Shown here: positions 18,390 through 28,989 of the stretch, piece by piece | How the letters are laid out: every line of letters begins with the position of its first letter | Position numbering within the stretch: the first letter of the stretch is position 1 | Assembly: GCF_021502575.1 (NCBI RefSeq) | Contig: NZ_JAKFGN010000001.1 | Span: 1,550,001 to 1,614,000 of the forward strand | Origin: Bradyrhizobium sp. G127 | GTDB taxonomy: Bacteria; Pseudomonadota; Alphaproteobacteria; Rhizobiales; Xanthobacteraceae | Length of the DNA stretch: 64,000 bases | Reading direction: 5' to 3' | The notes under the pieces: generated by a model | Told to the model about the DNA's origin: nothing | The model's input: the letters and a program-made list of their open reading frames with translations, nothing else | The model's database searches: none | Made by a program: the position numbers and the translations under genes

Positions 18390-20168
18390 ATGAGCGACAG
18401 CAAGGCCCACGATCCCAACCAGATGACCGGCGCGGCGATGATCGTGCGCGCGCTTGCCGATCACGGGGTCAAGCACATCTTCGGCTATCCAGGCGGGGCG
18501 GTGCTTCCGATCTATGACGAGATTTTCCAGCAGAGCGACGTCGAGCATATTCTGGTGCGCCACGAGCAGGGTGCCGGCCACGCCGCGGAGGGCTATGCGC
18601 GCTCCACCGGCCAGCCGGGCGTGGTGCTGGTGACGTCGGGTCCCGGCGCGACCAACATGGTGACGCCACTGACCGACGCGCTGATGGATTCGATTCCGCT
18701 GGTCTGCATCACCGGGCAGGTGCCGACGCATCTGATCGGCAATGACGCGTTCCAGGAATGCGACACCGTCGGCATCACGAGGCCCTGCACCAAGCACAAC
18801 TGGCTGGTGCGCGACGTCAACGATCTGGCCAAGGTGCTGCATGAGGCGTTCTATGTCGCGACCACCGGCCGTCCCGGTCCCGTGGTGGTGGATGTGCCGA
18901 AAGATGTGCAATTCGCCACCGGCACCTATCATCCGCCGCGCAAGTCGGACGTGCACATTTCATACAACCCCCGCGTGAAGGGCGATGCCGCGCAGATCCG
19001 CAGGGCCGTGGCCCTGATGGCGTCGGCCAAGCGCCCAGTGATCTACAGCGGCGGCGGTGTGATCAATTCCGGCGCGGAAGCCTCCAAGCTGCTGCGTGAA
19101 CTGGTGGAGATCACCGGCTTTCCGATCACCTCCACCCTAATGGGCCTCGGCGCCTATCCGGCGTCGGGCAAGAACTGGCTTGGCATGCTGGGCATGCACG
19201 GCACCTACGAAGCCAACATGGCGATGCACGACTGCGACGTCATGCTCTGCGTCGGCGCGCGTTTCGATGATCGCATCACCGGCCGCACCGATGCGTTCTC
19301 GCCGAACTCGAAGAAGATCCACATCGACATCGATCCGTCGTCGATCAACAAGAACATCCGCGTCGACGTGCCAATCATCGGCGACGTCGCCAATGTGCTT
19401 GGCGATATCCTCACCGTGTTCAAGGCGGAAGCGCAGAAGCCGAAGATCGATCCGTGGTGGTTCGAGATCGGCCGCTGGCGCTCGCGCAATTCGCTGGCTT
19501 ACAAGAAGAACGACGACATCATTCTTCCGCAGTATGCGATTCAGCGCCTGTTCGAACTGACGAAGGGCCACGACACCTACATCACGACGGAAGTCGGCCA
19601 GCATCAGATGTGGGCGGCGCAGTTCTTCGGCTTCGACCAGCCGCACCGCTGGATGACGTCGGGCGGTCTCGGCACCATGGGCTACGGCCTCCCGGCCGCG
19701 CTCGGCGTGCAGGTGGCGCATCCGGACAGTCTCGTGATCGACATCGCGGGCGACGCCTCGGTGCAGATGACCATGCAGGAGATGTCGACGGCGGTTCAGT
19801 ACGAACTGCCGATCAAGATATTCATCCTGAACAACCAGTACATGGGCATGGTGCGCCAGTGGCAGCAATTGCTGCACGGCAACCGGCTGTCGCATTCCTA
19901 CTCCGAGGCGCTGCCGGATTTCGTCAAGCTGGCCGATGCGTTCGGCTGCATCGGTCTTCAGGTCATCAAGCCCGGCGATCTCGACGGCGCGATCAATGAA
20001 ATGATCAAGGTGAGGAAGCCGGTGCTGTTCGATTGCCGTGTCGCGGCGCTGGAGAATTGCTTCCCGATGATCCCGTCGGGCAAGGCGCATAATGAAATGC
20101 TGCTTCCTGCGGAAGCGAACGATGAAGCAACCGCGGCGGCGTTCGCCGGCGGCAAGGCGCTGGTGTGA
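18390..20168 (+). CDS. ilvB: Acetolactate synthase, large catalytic subunit
   Basis: Condenses two pyruvates, or pyruvate and 2-oxobutyrate, in the first common step of Val/Leu/Ile synthesis. The 592-residue ThDP and FAD enzyme has the catalytic Glu in VRHEQGAGHAAEGYA, the SGPGATNMVTPLTDA motif, and the ThDP-Mg site GDASVQMTMQEM through NNQYMGMVRQWQ. The start MSDSKAHDPNQ follows a GGAGCG site; a GTG 8 codons upstream is possible. It is controlled by the attenuator just upstream and is translated together with ilvN. Confidence 0.96.
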   Translation: MSDSKAHDPNQMTGAAMIVRALADHGVKHIFGYPGGAVLPIYDEIFQQSDVEHILVRHEQGAGHAAEGYARSTGQPGVVLVTSGPGATNMVTPLTDALMDSIPLVCITGQVPTHLIGNDAFQECDTVGITRPCTKHNWLVRDVNDLAKVLHEAFYVATTGRPGPVVVDVPKDVQFATGTYHPPRKSDVHISYNPRVKGDAAQIRRAVALMASAKRPVIYSGGGVINSGAEASKLLRELVEITGFPITSTLMGLGAYPASGKNWLGMLGMHGTYEANMAMHDCDVMLCVGARFDDRITGRTDAFSPNSKKIHIDIDPSSINKNIRVDVPIIGDVANVLGDILTVFKAEAQKPKIDPWWFEIGRWRSRNSLAYKKNDDIILPQYAIQRLFELTKGHDTYITTEVGQHQMWAAQFFGFDQPHRWMTSGGLGTMGYGLPAALGVQVAHPDSLVIDIAGDASVQMTMQEMSTAVQYELPIKIFILNNQYMGMVRQWQQLLHGNRLSHSYSEALPDFVKLADAFGCIGLQVIKPGDLDGAINEMIKVRKPVLFDCRVAALENCFPMIPSGKAHNEMLLPAEANDEATAAAFAGGKALV

Positions 20169-20170
20169 TC

Positions 20171-20728
20171 ATGAAAGCAGAAGCAATGGAACAGCCCGCA
20201 TCCGCCTACTTCATGGAGGAGCGTCACGATCCGAACGAGACCCACACCCTATCGGTGCTTGTGCAGAACGAACCTGGCGTGCTGGCGCGCGTGATCGGCC
20301 TGTTTTCCGGCCGCGGTTACAACATCGACAGTCTCACGGTGTCGGAAACCGAGCACGCCAAGCACATGTCGCGCATCACCATTGTCACGACCGGAACGCC
20401 GATGGTGATCCAGCAGATCAAGCATCAGCTCGATCGCATGATCCCCGTTTATCGCGTGGTGGACATGACGCTGACCAGCCGCTCCATCGAGCGCGAACTG
20501 GCAATGGTCAAGGTCAAGAGCACCGGCGACCAGCGCATCGAGGCGATGCGGCTCGCGGAGGCGTTCCGGGCGCGCGTCATCGACGCCACCAATGAGAGCT
20601 TCGTGTTCGAGATCACAGGCGGCACCTCGAAGATCGATCAGTTCGTCAATCTTATGGTGCCGCTCGGGCTTGTCGAAGTGTCGCGCACCGGTGTTGCCGC
20701 CATCTCTCGCGGTTCGGACGGGATGTGA
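20171..20728 (+). CDS. ilvN: Acetolactate synthase, small regulatory subunit
   Basis: A 185-residue regulatory subunit that activates the large subunit and confers valine feedback inhibition. The N-terminal ACT domain starts THTLSVLVQNEPGVLARVIGL and includes the FSGRGYNIDSLTV loop; a C-terminal ACT-like domain follows from about residue 95 with RIEAMRLAEAFRARVIDAT. The ATG at 20171 lies 2 bases after the ilvB stop; a GTG at 20165 overlapping that stop is an alternative. A leading stretch of about 20 residues before the ACT fold is typical of rhizobial homologues. Confidence 0.94.
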   Translation: MKAEAMEQPASAYFMEERHDPNETHTLSVLVQNEPGVLARVIGLFSGRGYNIDSLTVSETEHAKHMSRITIVTTGTPMVIQQIKHQLDRMIPVYRVVDMTLTSRSIERELAMVKVKSTGDQRIEAMRLAEAFRARVIDATNESFVFEITGGTSKIDQFVNLMVPLGLVEVSRTGVAAISRGSDGM

Positions 20729-20752
20729 GTTCGGCGTGCTGATTGAATCGAC

Positions 20753-21631
20753 ATGAAGCCCAGCGATATTGCTCTTGCTACCGGGGTCGCGGTGATCTGG
20801 GGTCTCGCATTCGTCGTGAGCAAGATCGGCCTGCGGGAGCTTTCTCCGGCGATGATCTGCGCGCTTCGTTTCGTGGTGGCGGCGATCCCGTGTCTATTCG
20901 TGCCAAAACCTAAAATCGCATGGTCGCTTTTGATCGCGATCGGCCTCTCGCTGTTCCTGGCCCAGTTCCTTGCGCAGAACTACGGGCTCGCGCATGGCGT
21001 GCCACCGGGACTGATGAGCGTTATCGTCCAGATGCAGGCGTTGTTCACGGTAGCCCTTGCGGCGTTCGTTCTCGGCGAATGGCCGACGCGCGCGCAGATC
21101 ATTGGTCTGGGGATCGCGATGGTCGGGCTCACAATGATTTGCGGTACGGTCGGTTACGACTTCAGTGTCCAGACTTTCGCCCTGAGCATGGTTTCGCCGG
21201 TGGCTTTTGCCATCGGCAACCTGCTGCTTCGCCGCACTGGCGATGTGAAGATGTTCGATCTGACGGCGTGGCTCAGCATCGTTCCACCATTGCCGTTGCT
21301 GGTGCTTGCATTCGCCACAGAAGGGGCGGGGCCTGCCATGCATTCGCTGCTCAATGTGTCCTGGGCAGGCATCGCCTGCATCCTCTTCCTGGGTATCGTC
21401 TCGACGAGCGCAGCCTACGGAGCGTGGGGGCATCTGCTCCGCAACTACACCGCCGCGCAGGTGGTGCCGTTCGCGCTGCTGGTGCCGTTCACGGCTGCAC
21501 TCTCGTCGTCGATCGTGTTCGGCGAGACGTTCGGGCCAATGCGTCTTGGCGGCATGATGATCGTCGTTGCGGGCATCGCGGTGATGCTGCTGCTTGGCCG
21601 CACCCGCGCCGTGCCGAAGATAGCATCATGA
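20753..21631 (+). CDS. EamA/DMT-family transporter
   Basis: A 292-residue inner-membrane protein with ten predicted helices in two EamA repeats. It opens PSDIALATGVAVIWGLAFVV, has LSLFLAQFLAQNYGLAHGVP in the first repeat, and STSAAYGAWGHLLRNYTAAQVVPFALLVP in the second. DMT proteins usually export amino acids or metabolites. It lies 24 bases after ilvN and overlaps the following LysE-family gene by 4 bases, so it seems to belong to the ilv transcript. Export of branched-chain amino acids or their precursors would fit the position, but is inferred. Confidence 0.85.
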   Translation: MKPSDIALATGVAVIWGLAFVVSKIGLRELSPAMICALRFVVAAIPCLFVPKPKIAWSLLIAIGLSLFLAQFLAQNYGLAHGVPPGLMSVIVQMQALFTVALAAFVLGEWPTRAQIIGLGIAMVGLTMICGTVGYDFSVQTFALSMVSPVAFAIGNLLLRRTGDVKMFDLTAWLSIVPPLPLLVLAFATEGAGPAMHSLLNVSWAGIACILFLGIVSTSAAYGAWGHLLRNYTAAQVVPFALLVPFTAALSSSIVFGETFGPMRLGGMMIVVAGIAVMLLLGRTRAVPKIAS

Positions 21632-22230
21632 TCTCGCAGCAACTTGCCATTGCGTTCATCGTCTTCGCCGCCGCGACGCTGTTCACGCCGGGGCCGAACA
21701 ACATCATGCTGATGGCGTCGGGGCTGAACTACGGATTCCGGCGGACGCTGCCGCATGTCGCCGGCGTCACTATCGGGTTCTCGTTTCTGGTGGCCGTGAT
21801 CGGATTAGGTCTTGGTGCGGTGTTCGCGGCCTATCCCGTGCTGCACACCATCCTGAAATACGCCGGTGCGGCCTATCTGGTCTATCTCGCCATCGTGATC
21901 GCGATGTCAGGACCTTCCGACGCCGGTGATGAAGGCGAGGGGAGGCCGATGACGTTCCTCGGCGCCGCCATGTTCCAGTGGGTCAACGTCAAGGGCTGGG
22001 TGATTGCGGTCGGCGCGGTCACCGCATATGCAGCCATTGCCGCCTATCCGCTGAACATCGCGACGCTGTCGGTCCTCTTGTTCGTAATCGGGCTGGGCTC
22101 GTCACTGACCTGGGTGCTGCTCGGCACCTCGTTGCAGCCGCTGGTGAAGTCGCCCCGCTCGGTCCGCATCTTCAACATCGTCATGGCCGTGCTTTTGCTG
22201 GCTTCGCTTTACCCCGTTCTGAAGGAGTAA
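21628..22230 (+). CDS. LysE/RhtB-family amino acid exporter
   Basis: A 200-residue membrane protein with the family opening ATLFTPGPNNIMLMASGLNYG, the conserved GF after a short basic loop, and about six hydrophobic helices. A charged loop near residues 95–110 separates the two halves. LysE/RhtB proteins export amino acids such as lysine, homoserine, threonine or leucine by proton antiport. Its start overlaps the EamA stop by 4 bases. Together they place two different exporters between the acetolactate synthase genes and ilvC. Confidence 0.87.
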   Translation: MISQQLAIAFIVFAAATLFTPGPNNIMLMASGLNYGFRRTLPHVAGVTIGFSFLVAVIGLGLGAVFAAYPVLHTILKYAGAAYLVYLAIVIAMSGPSDAGDEGEGRPMTFLGAAMFQWVNVKGWVIAVGAVTAYAAIAAYPLNIATLSVLLFVIGLGSSLTWVLLGTSLQPLVKSPRSVRIFNIVMAVLLLASLYPVLKE

Positions 22231-22338
22231 CCGCCGCGCTGCACTGCAGAAATGGAGATCGCGGGCTTGTCTCGCGGCACCAGCCGCCCTAGAAACCGGC
22301 GGCAATTCATCCGGGTCCGGTAGACCTGAATCATCTAG

Positions 22339-23406
<1,068 letters not shown>

Positions 23407-23428
23407 TTTCCTGCTTTTAAGCTGTTGT

Positions 23429-23464
23429 GGGCCGGCCGCCGCGAGGGGGCCGGCCCTGCTTTTT
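23429..23464 (+). terminator. Intrinsic terminator of ilvC
   Basis: A perfect 9-base-pair stem, GGGCCGGCC at 23429–23437 and GGCCGGCCC at 23448–23456, then TGCTTTTT. It follows the ilvC stop by about 20 bases. The rest of the gap up to 23724 shows no credible gene or further structure. Confidence 0.8.
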
Positions 23465-23724
23465 GGCCCGTCCTGAACGTTCTCTGAACGCCGAATTCAC
23501 CAAGAAAAATATGCCGCAGCCGCATCGCTTGCGGCGGCGTGACGGTTTCGTTACAGTTTTGTGACACGTTGCGGTTGCCGGCCGCGCGGTTGCCTCCTGG
23601 TCATCTCCAGCAAGGCGTCAGAGCCGGGTGTGTTCGCGTCAAAGGCCATGTTGCCGCCGTTCATATCGTTTTCCGCAAGTGCCGCACCGCGCGGCCGCTG
23701 CGTCTCGTCATAACGGGCCGCGTC

Positions 23725-25461
23725 ATGTCACTCGCCGCGACATCGATCCAGGATCCCGGCAGACTTCGCCTTTTGTTGAAGCGTCTTGGCGAGAGCGGGC
23801 GGCTGTGGCGCTTGCGTGTCGTGCTGATCGCGGCAATGCATCTCACCGCGGTTTATGTGCTGGCCTCGGTCGAATACGGCCCGTTCGCAAATACGGTGGC
23901 GCTGCTGACATGGGCGCTGCTGAATTTCATGTGGCTGATCGTGCTGCGCCGCCCGGGCATTGCGGCTGCGCTGTCGCTGGCTCTGGTCGTGATCCTGATC
24001 ACGCTGTCGCAGTTCAAGTACGGGATCACGCAGCTCACGCTGACGTTTCTGGATTTTCTCATTATCGACCGCGACACGTTTTCGTTCCTGCATTCGATCT
24101 TCCCGCAGCTCAAGTCGCAGGCCATCGTGTTTGCCGCCGTCGGCGTGCCGGTGATGTGGCTGATCTGGCGGGCGGACCCGTTCCGGATTCGCCGCAAGGT
24201 GTCTGCATCCGGCGCGGCCGCTTGCGTCGCTCTAATCGCCGCGCTGTCGGTTGCCTATCCGGAACAGCCATGGGAACCGTTCCAGGGCGTCAACCACATC
24301 TCCAATCTCGCGCGGTCCGGCGTGGTATCGGTGTCGCATCTGACCTCGACGGGCTGGATCGAGGCCGATCCTCCAAATTTGATCGGATCGGCCCAGGCCA
24401 CGCCGCTGGCGCAATGCGAGCCGGGCAAGAAGCGGCCGAACATCGTCATGGTGCTGGATGAATCGAGCTTTGACATCAGCGCCGCGCCCGGGATCAAGGT
24501 GCCGGAGAATTACCGCGACTTCTTCAAGTCCGGCGACGGGCGGCAGCGTTCGTTTGTGGCGGAATCCGCCGGCGGACCCACCTGGTACACCGAGTTCAAC
24601 GTACTCACCGGCCTGTCGGCGCGGTCGTTCGGCGCGCTTAAGTTCTACGTGACGCGGATCGCGGCGGGGAAGATTTCGCGCGGGTTGCCGCAGGCTCTGG
24701 AGCGCTGCGGCTACCGCACGTTCTCGCTGTATCCGACCTATGGTGATTTTCTAAGCGCCCGCAGCTTCCAGACCTCCGCCGGGATCGGCAACTTCATCGA
24801 CATGGCCGGCATGGGTGTCAGCGAGGACATGCAGCCCGACAGGTTCTATTTCGATCAGGCGTTGCAACTGATCGCGCGCGAGAAGAAGGCCGAACAGCCG
24901 ATGTTCATGTTCGTGTATCTCACGGCCAATCATTTCCCATGGACAACGAGCTACCGGCCGGACCTGACGCCCGCAGGATGGACCGCGCCCGGCAACACGC
25001 CGGAGGTTGACGAGTACATCCGACGTCAGGCGATGACGGTCGCGGATTACACCAGCTTCGTGGAGCGGCTGAAGGCCGATCACCCGGACGAGCCGTTCCT
25101 GCTGGTGCGGTTCGGCGACCATCAGCCGGCGATCTCGCAGAAACTGATTGAGCCAAAACTGCCGCAGGCGAAGCTGGCCGACCGCATCATGACCCACGAT
25201 CCACGCTATTACAAAACCTACTACGCGATCGAGGCGCTGAACTACAAGCCGGACATGTCATCGGCGCTGGAGACGCTGGACGCCGCCTATCTGCCGATCG
25301 CGATTCAGGAGGCGGCACGCATTCCTCTCGATCCGACCTTCGCCGAGCAGAAGAAGATCATGCTCCGCTGCCGGGGCGCATTCTATGCCTGCAAGGACGG
25401 CGCCGAAGTCAGGCGCTTCAACCGCCTGCTGATCGACGCCGGTTTCGTGAAGAATCTTTAG
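23725..25461 (+). CDS. Membrane-bound sulfatase-fold transferase (LTA synthase / phosphoethanolamine transferase-like)
   Basis: A 578-residue protein with four to five hydrophobic helices in the first 190 residues and a periplasmic alkaline-phosphatase-fold domain afterwards. The metal site is visible as IVMVLDESSFDIS (about residue 245), the probable nucleophile Thr in SAGGPTWYTEFNVLTGLS, and VRFGDHQPAIS near 480. This matches the LTA-synthase/OpgB/EptA superfamily that moves head groups from phospholipids to envelope glycans or lipids. The acceptor cannot be deduced. The start MSLAATSIQD is chosen because upstream codons are not membrane-protein-like. No partner genes. Confidence 0.78.
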   Translation: MSLAATSIQDPGRLRLLLKRLGESGRLWRLRVVLIAAMHLTAVYVLASVEYGPFANTVALLTWALLNFMWLIVLRRPGIAAALSLALVVILITLSQFKYGITQLTLTFLDFLIIDRDTFSFLHSIFPQLKSQAIVFAAVGVPVMWLIWRADPFRIRRKVSASGAAACVALIAALSVAYPEQPWEPFQGVNHISNLARSGVVSVSHLTSTGWIEADPPNLIGSAQATPLAQCEPGKKRPNIVMVLDESSFDISAAPGIKVPENYRDFFKSGDGRQRSFVAESAGGPTWYTEFNVLTGLSARSFGALKFYVTRIAAGKISRGLPQALERCGYRTFSLYPTYGDFLSARSFQTSAGIGNFIDMAGMGVSEDMQPDRFYFDQALQLIAREKKAEQPMFMFVYLTANHFPWTTSYRPDLTPAGWTAPGNTPEVDEYIRRQAMTVADYTSFVERLKADHPDEPFLLVRFGDHQPAISQKLIEPKLPQAKLADRIMTHDPRYYKTYYAIEALNYKPDMSSALETLDAAYLPIAIQEAARIPLDPTFAEQKKIMLRCRGAFYACKDGAEVRRFNRLLIDAGFVKNL

Positions 25462-27017
25462 CGCTTTCCGATTTTCTCCCACAGCCACCGCGCCACCGCG
25501 TCCGGCGAACTCGCGCTGTCATTGTCGGCGGCGCGCAGGTTGGCCGCGCGCATCGTCGCGATGTTGATGCTGCCGAGCATCGGCTGCAACGCCTCGCGCA
25601 GCTTTGCATCATCGGCGCGCTTCGGTGCGATCAGAACGACAGCGTCGTAGGGCGGGATCGCCGTTTTCGTATCCTCCAGCACAACTAGATCGTATTTCGC
25701 GATCAGCCTGTCACTGGTGTAGCCCGCGATGACGTCGACCTCGCCGGAAGCGACCGCTGCATACATGAAGTCCGGCTGCATCTGCCGCTGCTGGCGGAAG
25801 GACAGGTCGTAGGCCTGCCTGATTGACGCCCACTCGGGGCGGGAGAAGAATTCGTAATCGCCTGCAATCGACATCGAGCCGGCAAGCCGCGCGAGATCGG
25901 CGATGGTGCGGATGCCCAGCGCTTCGGCCCGCTTGCGCGGCATCACCAGAGCGTAGGCATTCTCGAAGCCGAGTTCGCCGAGCAGGGTGATCCGGTATTT
26001 GTCTTTCAGTGTTGTCTTCAGGCCGTCGAGCAGCTTGGCGCGCGGCTCGATCTCGCGCTTGAACTGGCTGACCCACAGCGTCCCGGAATAATCGACATAG
26101 ACATCGATGTCGTTGGCGGCAAGCGCCTCGAAGATCACGGCGGAGCCGAGGCCTTCGCGCGGGCTGGCGGATAGCCCCGCCGCCTGCAATCGCTGGGCGA
26201 TCAGCGACGACAGGATGTATTGTTCGGTAAAGGTCTTGGCGCCGACGACATAGCTTGTCTTGGCGCGGGCCATGAACGGCATCAGCGTCGCCGCGATCAG
26301 CGCAACGAGCCCGAGGCAACCGAGAACGATGCGAGTGCGGCTGTGCCGTCGCACGCCGGTCTCGATCAGGGCCAGCAGTTGGTCGACCGCGAGCGCTAGT
26401 GCGGCCGCAGCGGCGCAGCCGAACAGCACGAACACCCAGTTCTGCGTCTGCAAACCGGCGAAGATATAATTGCCGAGGCTGGTCTGGCCGATCGGTGTCG
26501 ACAGCGTCGCGGTGCCGATCACCCAGACGGCCGCCGTCCTGATGCCTGCCATGATGACCGGCAGCGCCAGCGGAAACTCGACCATCAGCAGAGACTGCCG
26601 CGCCGTCATGCCGACGCCTTCGGCGGCCTCCATGATCGCGGGATCGATGCCCTGCAATCCGGTGATGGTGTTCCGCAGGACGGGAAGCATGCTGTAGAGC
26701 GCGAGAGCCAGCACGGCCGGCAGGAAGCCGAACGCTGAGAAGCCGGTGCCGAACCATTGCACCGACAATCCGGCCAGCGCCAGAAGCAGCGGATAGAACA
26801 GCGCCAGCAACGCGAGGCCCGGCACCGTCTGCACGATACTGGCGATGCCGAGCACGATGTCGCGCAGCACCGGCTTTCGCCGCACGATCAAGGCCAGCGG
26901 AAAGCTAATGACGAGACCGAGCGCCAGCGCGGTGAGACTCACGCGGACATGATTGCCGAGATAGTCGGGCAGGCGGGTCAGCGCATCGCTCCAGCGCGGA
27001 TCGGAGACGAAATTCAT
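25458..27017 (-). CDS. OpuC/YehZ-type ABC transporter, fused permease and substrate-binding protein
   Basis: A 519-residue fusion. Residues about 1–225 are a membrane permease with the EAA-like loop AAEGVGMTARQSLLMVEFPLALP and five to six helices. After another helix near residue 240, the rest is a periplasmic binding domain starting TSYVVGAKTFTEQYILSSLIAQRLQ, the glycine betaine/choline/carnitine (OpuAC-like) pattern. Such fusions keep the ligand-binding domain tethered to the channel. It is the second gene of a two-gene operon, overlapping the ATPase stop by 4 bases. Probably an osmolyte importer; the aromatic cage residues were not verified. Confidence 0.88.
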   Translation of the reverse strand: MNFVSDPRWSDALTRLPDYLGNHVRVSLTALALGLVISFPLALIVRRKPVLRDIVLGIASIVQTVPGLALLALFYPLLLALAGLSVQWFGTGFSAFGFLPAVLALALYSMLPVLRNTITGLQGIDPAIMEAAEGVGMTARQSLLMVEFPLALPVIMAGIRTAAVWVIGTATLSTPIGQTSLGNYIFAGLQTQNWVFVLFGCAAAAALALAVDQLLALIETGVRRHSRTRIVLGCLGLVALIAATLMPFMARAKTSYVVGAKTFTEQYILSSLIAQRLQAAGLSASPREGLGSAVIFEALAANDIDVYVDYSGTLWVSQFKREIEPRAKLLDGLKTTLKDKYRITLLGELGFENAYALVMPRKRAEALGIRTIADLARLAGSMSIAGDYEFFSRPEWASIRQAYDLSFRQQRQMQPDFMYAAVASGEVDVIAGYTSDRLIAKYDLVVLEDTKTAIPPYDAVVLIAPKRADDAKLREALQPMLGSINIATMRAANLRAADNDSASSPDAVARWLWEKIGKR

Positions 27018-27799
27018 GCGTCATCCATCGGCAGCAATTGCCGCAACCGTTCCGCCTGCCGCCGCGGGGTGTTGAGCAGTTCGCCGACATAGGCGTCGGT
27101 GCTTTTCGAGAGTTCCTGCGCCGAACCTTGCGCGATCAAACGCCCGCCGTGCATCACGGCGACACGATCCGCCAGCAGCAATGCTTCCGCCATGTCGTGG
27201 GTGATCATGACCGTGGTCAGACCGAGGCTTCGATGCAGCGCGCGGTAGTCCTCGCCGAGGGCGTCGCGGGTGATCGGATCGAGCGCGCCGAAAGGCTCGT
27301 CCATCAGCACGATCTTCGGCTTCGCCGCCAGCGCCCGCGCCACGCCGACGCGCTGGCGCTGGCCGCCGGAGAGTTCGTGCGGAAACCGGTCGCGATGGCG
27401 GCGCTCCAGCCGCACCAGATCGATCAGTTCATCGACCCGCGCGGAAATCTCCTGCGAAGGGGTGCTGAGCAGCCGCGGCGTGATGCCGATATTGCCCGCG
27501 ACCGTCATGTGCGGAAACAGTCCGCCGCTCTGGAAGACGTAGCCGATGCTCCGGCGCAGCCTGATCGGGTCGATGTTGCGCACGTCATCACCATGGACAC
27601 GCACGGTGCCGCTGTCGGGCGCGATCAGGCGATTGGCCAGCTGCAGCAGTGTGGTCTTGCCGGAGCCGGAACCGCCGACCACGGCGAGAAATTCACCGGC
27701 GGCGACACGCAGCGATACATCATCGAGAGCTTTGGCGCGGCCTTGCTCGAAGCTCTTGCCGACGTTTTCATAGGCGATGGAGGGCGCGGCGCTGGTCAT
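27014..27799 (-). CDS. OpuC-type ABC transporter ATP-binding protein
   Basis: The ATPase of the osmolyte transporter, about 261 residues. Walker A is GGSGSGKTTLLQ near residue 38, the signature LSGGQRQRVGVARALA near 138, and Walker B KIVLMDEPFGALD. It lacks the C-terminal CBS domains seen in ProV/OpuAA, as do many rhizobial homologues. The ATG at 27799 (MTSAAPS) and one at 27823 (MPIVHHNG) are both possible; neither has a strong ribosome site. Divergent from ppk2 across about 120 bases. Confidence 0.88.
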   Translation of the reverse strand: MTSAAPSIAYENVGKSFEQGRAKALDDVSLRVAAGEFLAVVGGSGSGKTTLLQLANRLIAPDSGTVRVHGDDVRNIDPIRLRRSIGYVFQSGGLFPHMTVAGNIGITPRLLSTPSQEISARVDELIDLVRLERRHRDRFPHELSGGQRQRVGVARALAAKPKIVLMDEPFGALDPITRDALGEDYRALHRSLGLTTVMITHDMAEALLLADRVAVMHGGRLIAQGSAQELSKSTDAYVGELLNTPRRQAERLRQLLPMDDA

Positions 27800-27916
27800 T
27801 CCATTATGATGAACTATCGGCATGGACCTGTCGACGGCTTGCTGTATTGAGGGCGCGCTCTAGCGAAGTGACGCGCCGGAGTGTAGCTTCCCGCGATCAA
27901 CGGGAGCGTCCACATC

Positions 27917-28876
27917 ATGGCGAAGAGCGGCAAGACATCGCAGCAGCAGCAAGCGAAGCAGTTGAGATCCTATGTGGAGCCGTTTCGCATCGACGGATCG
28001 AAGGAGTTTCATCTCAAGTCGCACAAGCCTGGCGAGAAAGGCGATCTCGACAAGGAGGCCGCGAACAAGATCATCGAGGCCAATCGCGGACGGTTGCACG
28101 AATTGCAGGAAAAGCTTTACGCCCACGACCGCTGGTCCGTGCTGCTGATCTTTCAGGGCATGGACGCCTCGGGAAAGGACAGCGCGGTCGAGCATGTCAT
28201 GTCGGGGATCAATCCGCAGGGCTGTCAGGTGTTCTCGTTCAAGCAGCCGACGTCGAAGGAGCTCGACCACGATTTCATGTGGCGCTCCTCCGTCAGCTTG
28301 CCGGAGCGCGGACGCATCGGCATCTTCAACCGTTCCTATTATGAAGAATTGCTGGTGGTCCGGGTGCATCCCGAGATTCTGGCGCAGCAGCGGATTCCGC
28401 CGGAACTGGTGACCAAAGATATCTGGCGCGAACGCTTCGAGGATATTACGGCATTCGAGAAATATCTCGCCCGCAACGGCACGCTGATCCTGAAGTTCTT
28501 TCTCAATGTCTCGAAGGAAGAACAGCGCCAGCGCTTTCTTGAGCGTCTCGACGACCCGTCGAAGAACTGGAAGTTCTCACTGGGCGATATCGCCGAGCGC
28601 AAACTGTGGGACAAGTATCATGCGGCCTATCAGGATCTGATCCGCAATACCTCGGCAAAGCATGCGCCGTGGCATGTGGTGCCGGCCGATCACAAATGGT
28701 TCGCGCGGGTGGTGATCAGCTCGACGATCGTCAGCGCAATGGAAAAGCTCGATCTGCGCTTCCCCGAGGTGGACAAGAGCGACACCGGCAACGTGAAGAA
28801 GGCAAAGGCGGCGCTGGAGAAGGAGGGGCGCGATGCGGTCCGCGTATCCAAATTGAAAGAGCAAGACGAGAGCTGA
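27917..28876 (+). CDS. ppk2: Polyphosphate kinase 2 family protein
   Basis: A 319-residue cytoplasmic PPK2. The P-loop-like motif is LIFQGMDASGKDSAVEHVM, followed by GCQVFSFKQPTSKELDHDFMWR and the lid/Walker B region GRIGIFNRSYYEELLVVRVH, with the usual KFFLNVSKEEQRQRF. The spacing resembles the class III / TIGR03709 type, which can phosphorylate AMP and ADP using polyphosphate. It therefore links polyphosphate to nucleotide pools, useful after starvation or stress. It stands alone; the C-terminal 30 residues are charged and variable. Assignment to a class is by recall of motif pattern. Confidence 0.88.
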   Translation: MAKSGKTSQQQQAKQLRSYVEPFRIDGSKEFHLKSHKPGEKGDLDKEAANKIIEANRGRLHELQEKLYAHDRWSVLLIFQGMDASGKDSAVEHVMSGINPQGCQVFSFKQPTSKELDHDFMWRSSVSLPERGRIGIFNRSYYEELLVVRVHPEILAQQRIPPELVTKDIWRERFEDITAFEKYLARNGTLILKFFLNVSKEEQRQRFLERLDDPSKNWKFSLGDIAERKLWDKYHAAYQDLIRNTSAKHAPWHVVPADHKWFARVVISSTIVSAMEKLDLRFPEVDKSDTGNVKKAKAALEKEGRDAVRVSKLKEQDES

Positions 28877-28989
28877 GCAGAACGTCTAATTGGAGGACAA
28901 ATAGGCGCCGATATTCTCGCGCAATTCACAGGTCTTACATCGTCTGTTGCACCCGGGTTTTGCAGGAAATACAATGCAAGCGGGCGAGG

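Noticed and set aside
22283-22303. Attenuator before ilvC
   Set aside because: There is a 6-bp hairpin but no leader frame with branched-chain codons and no T-run.
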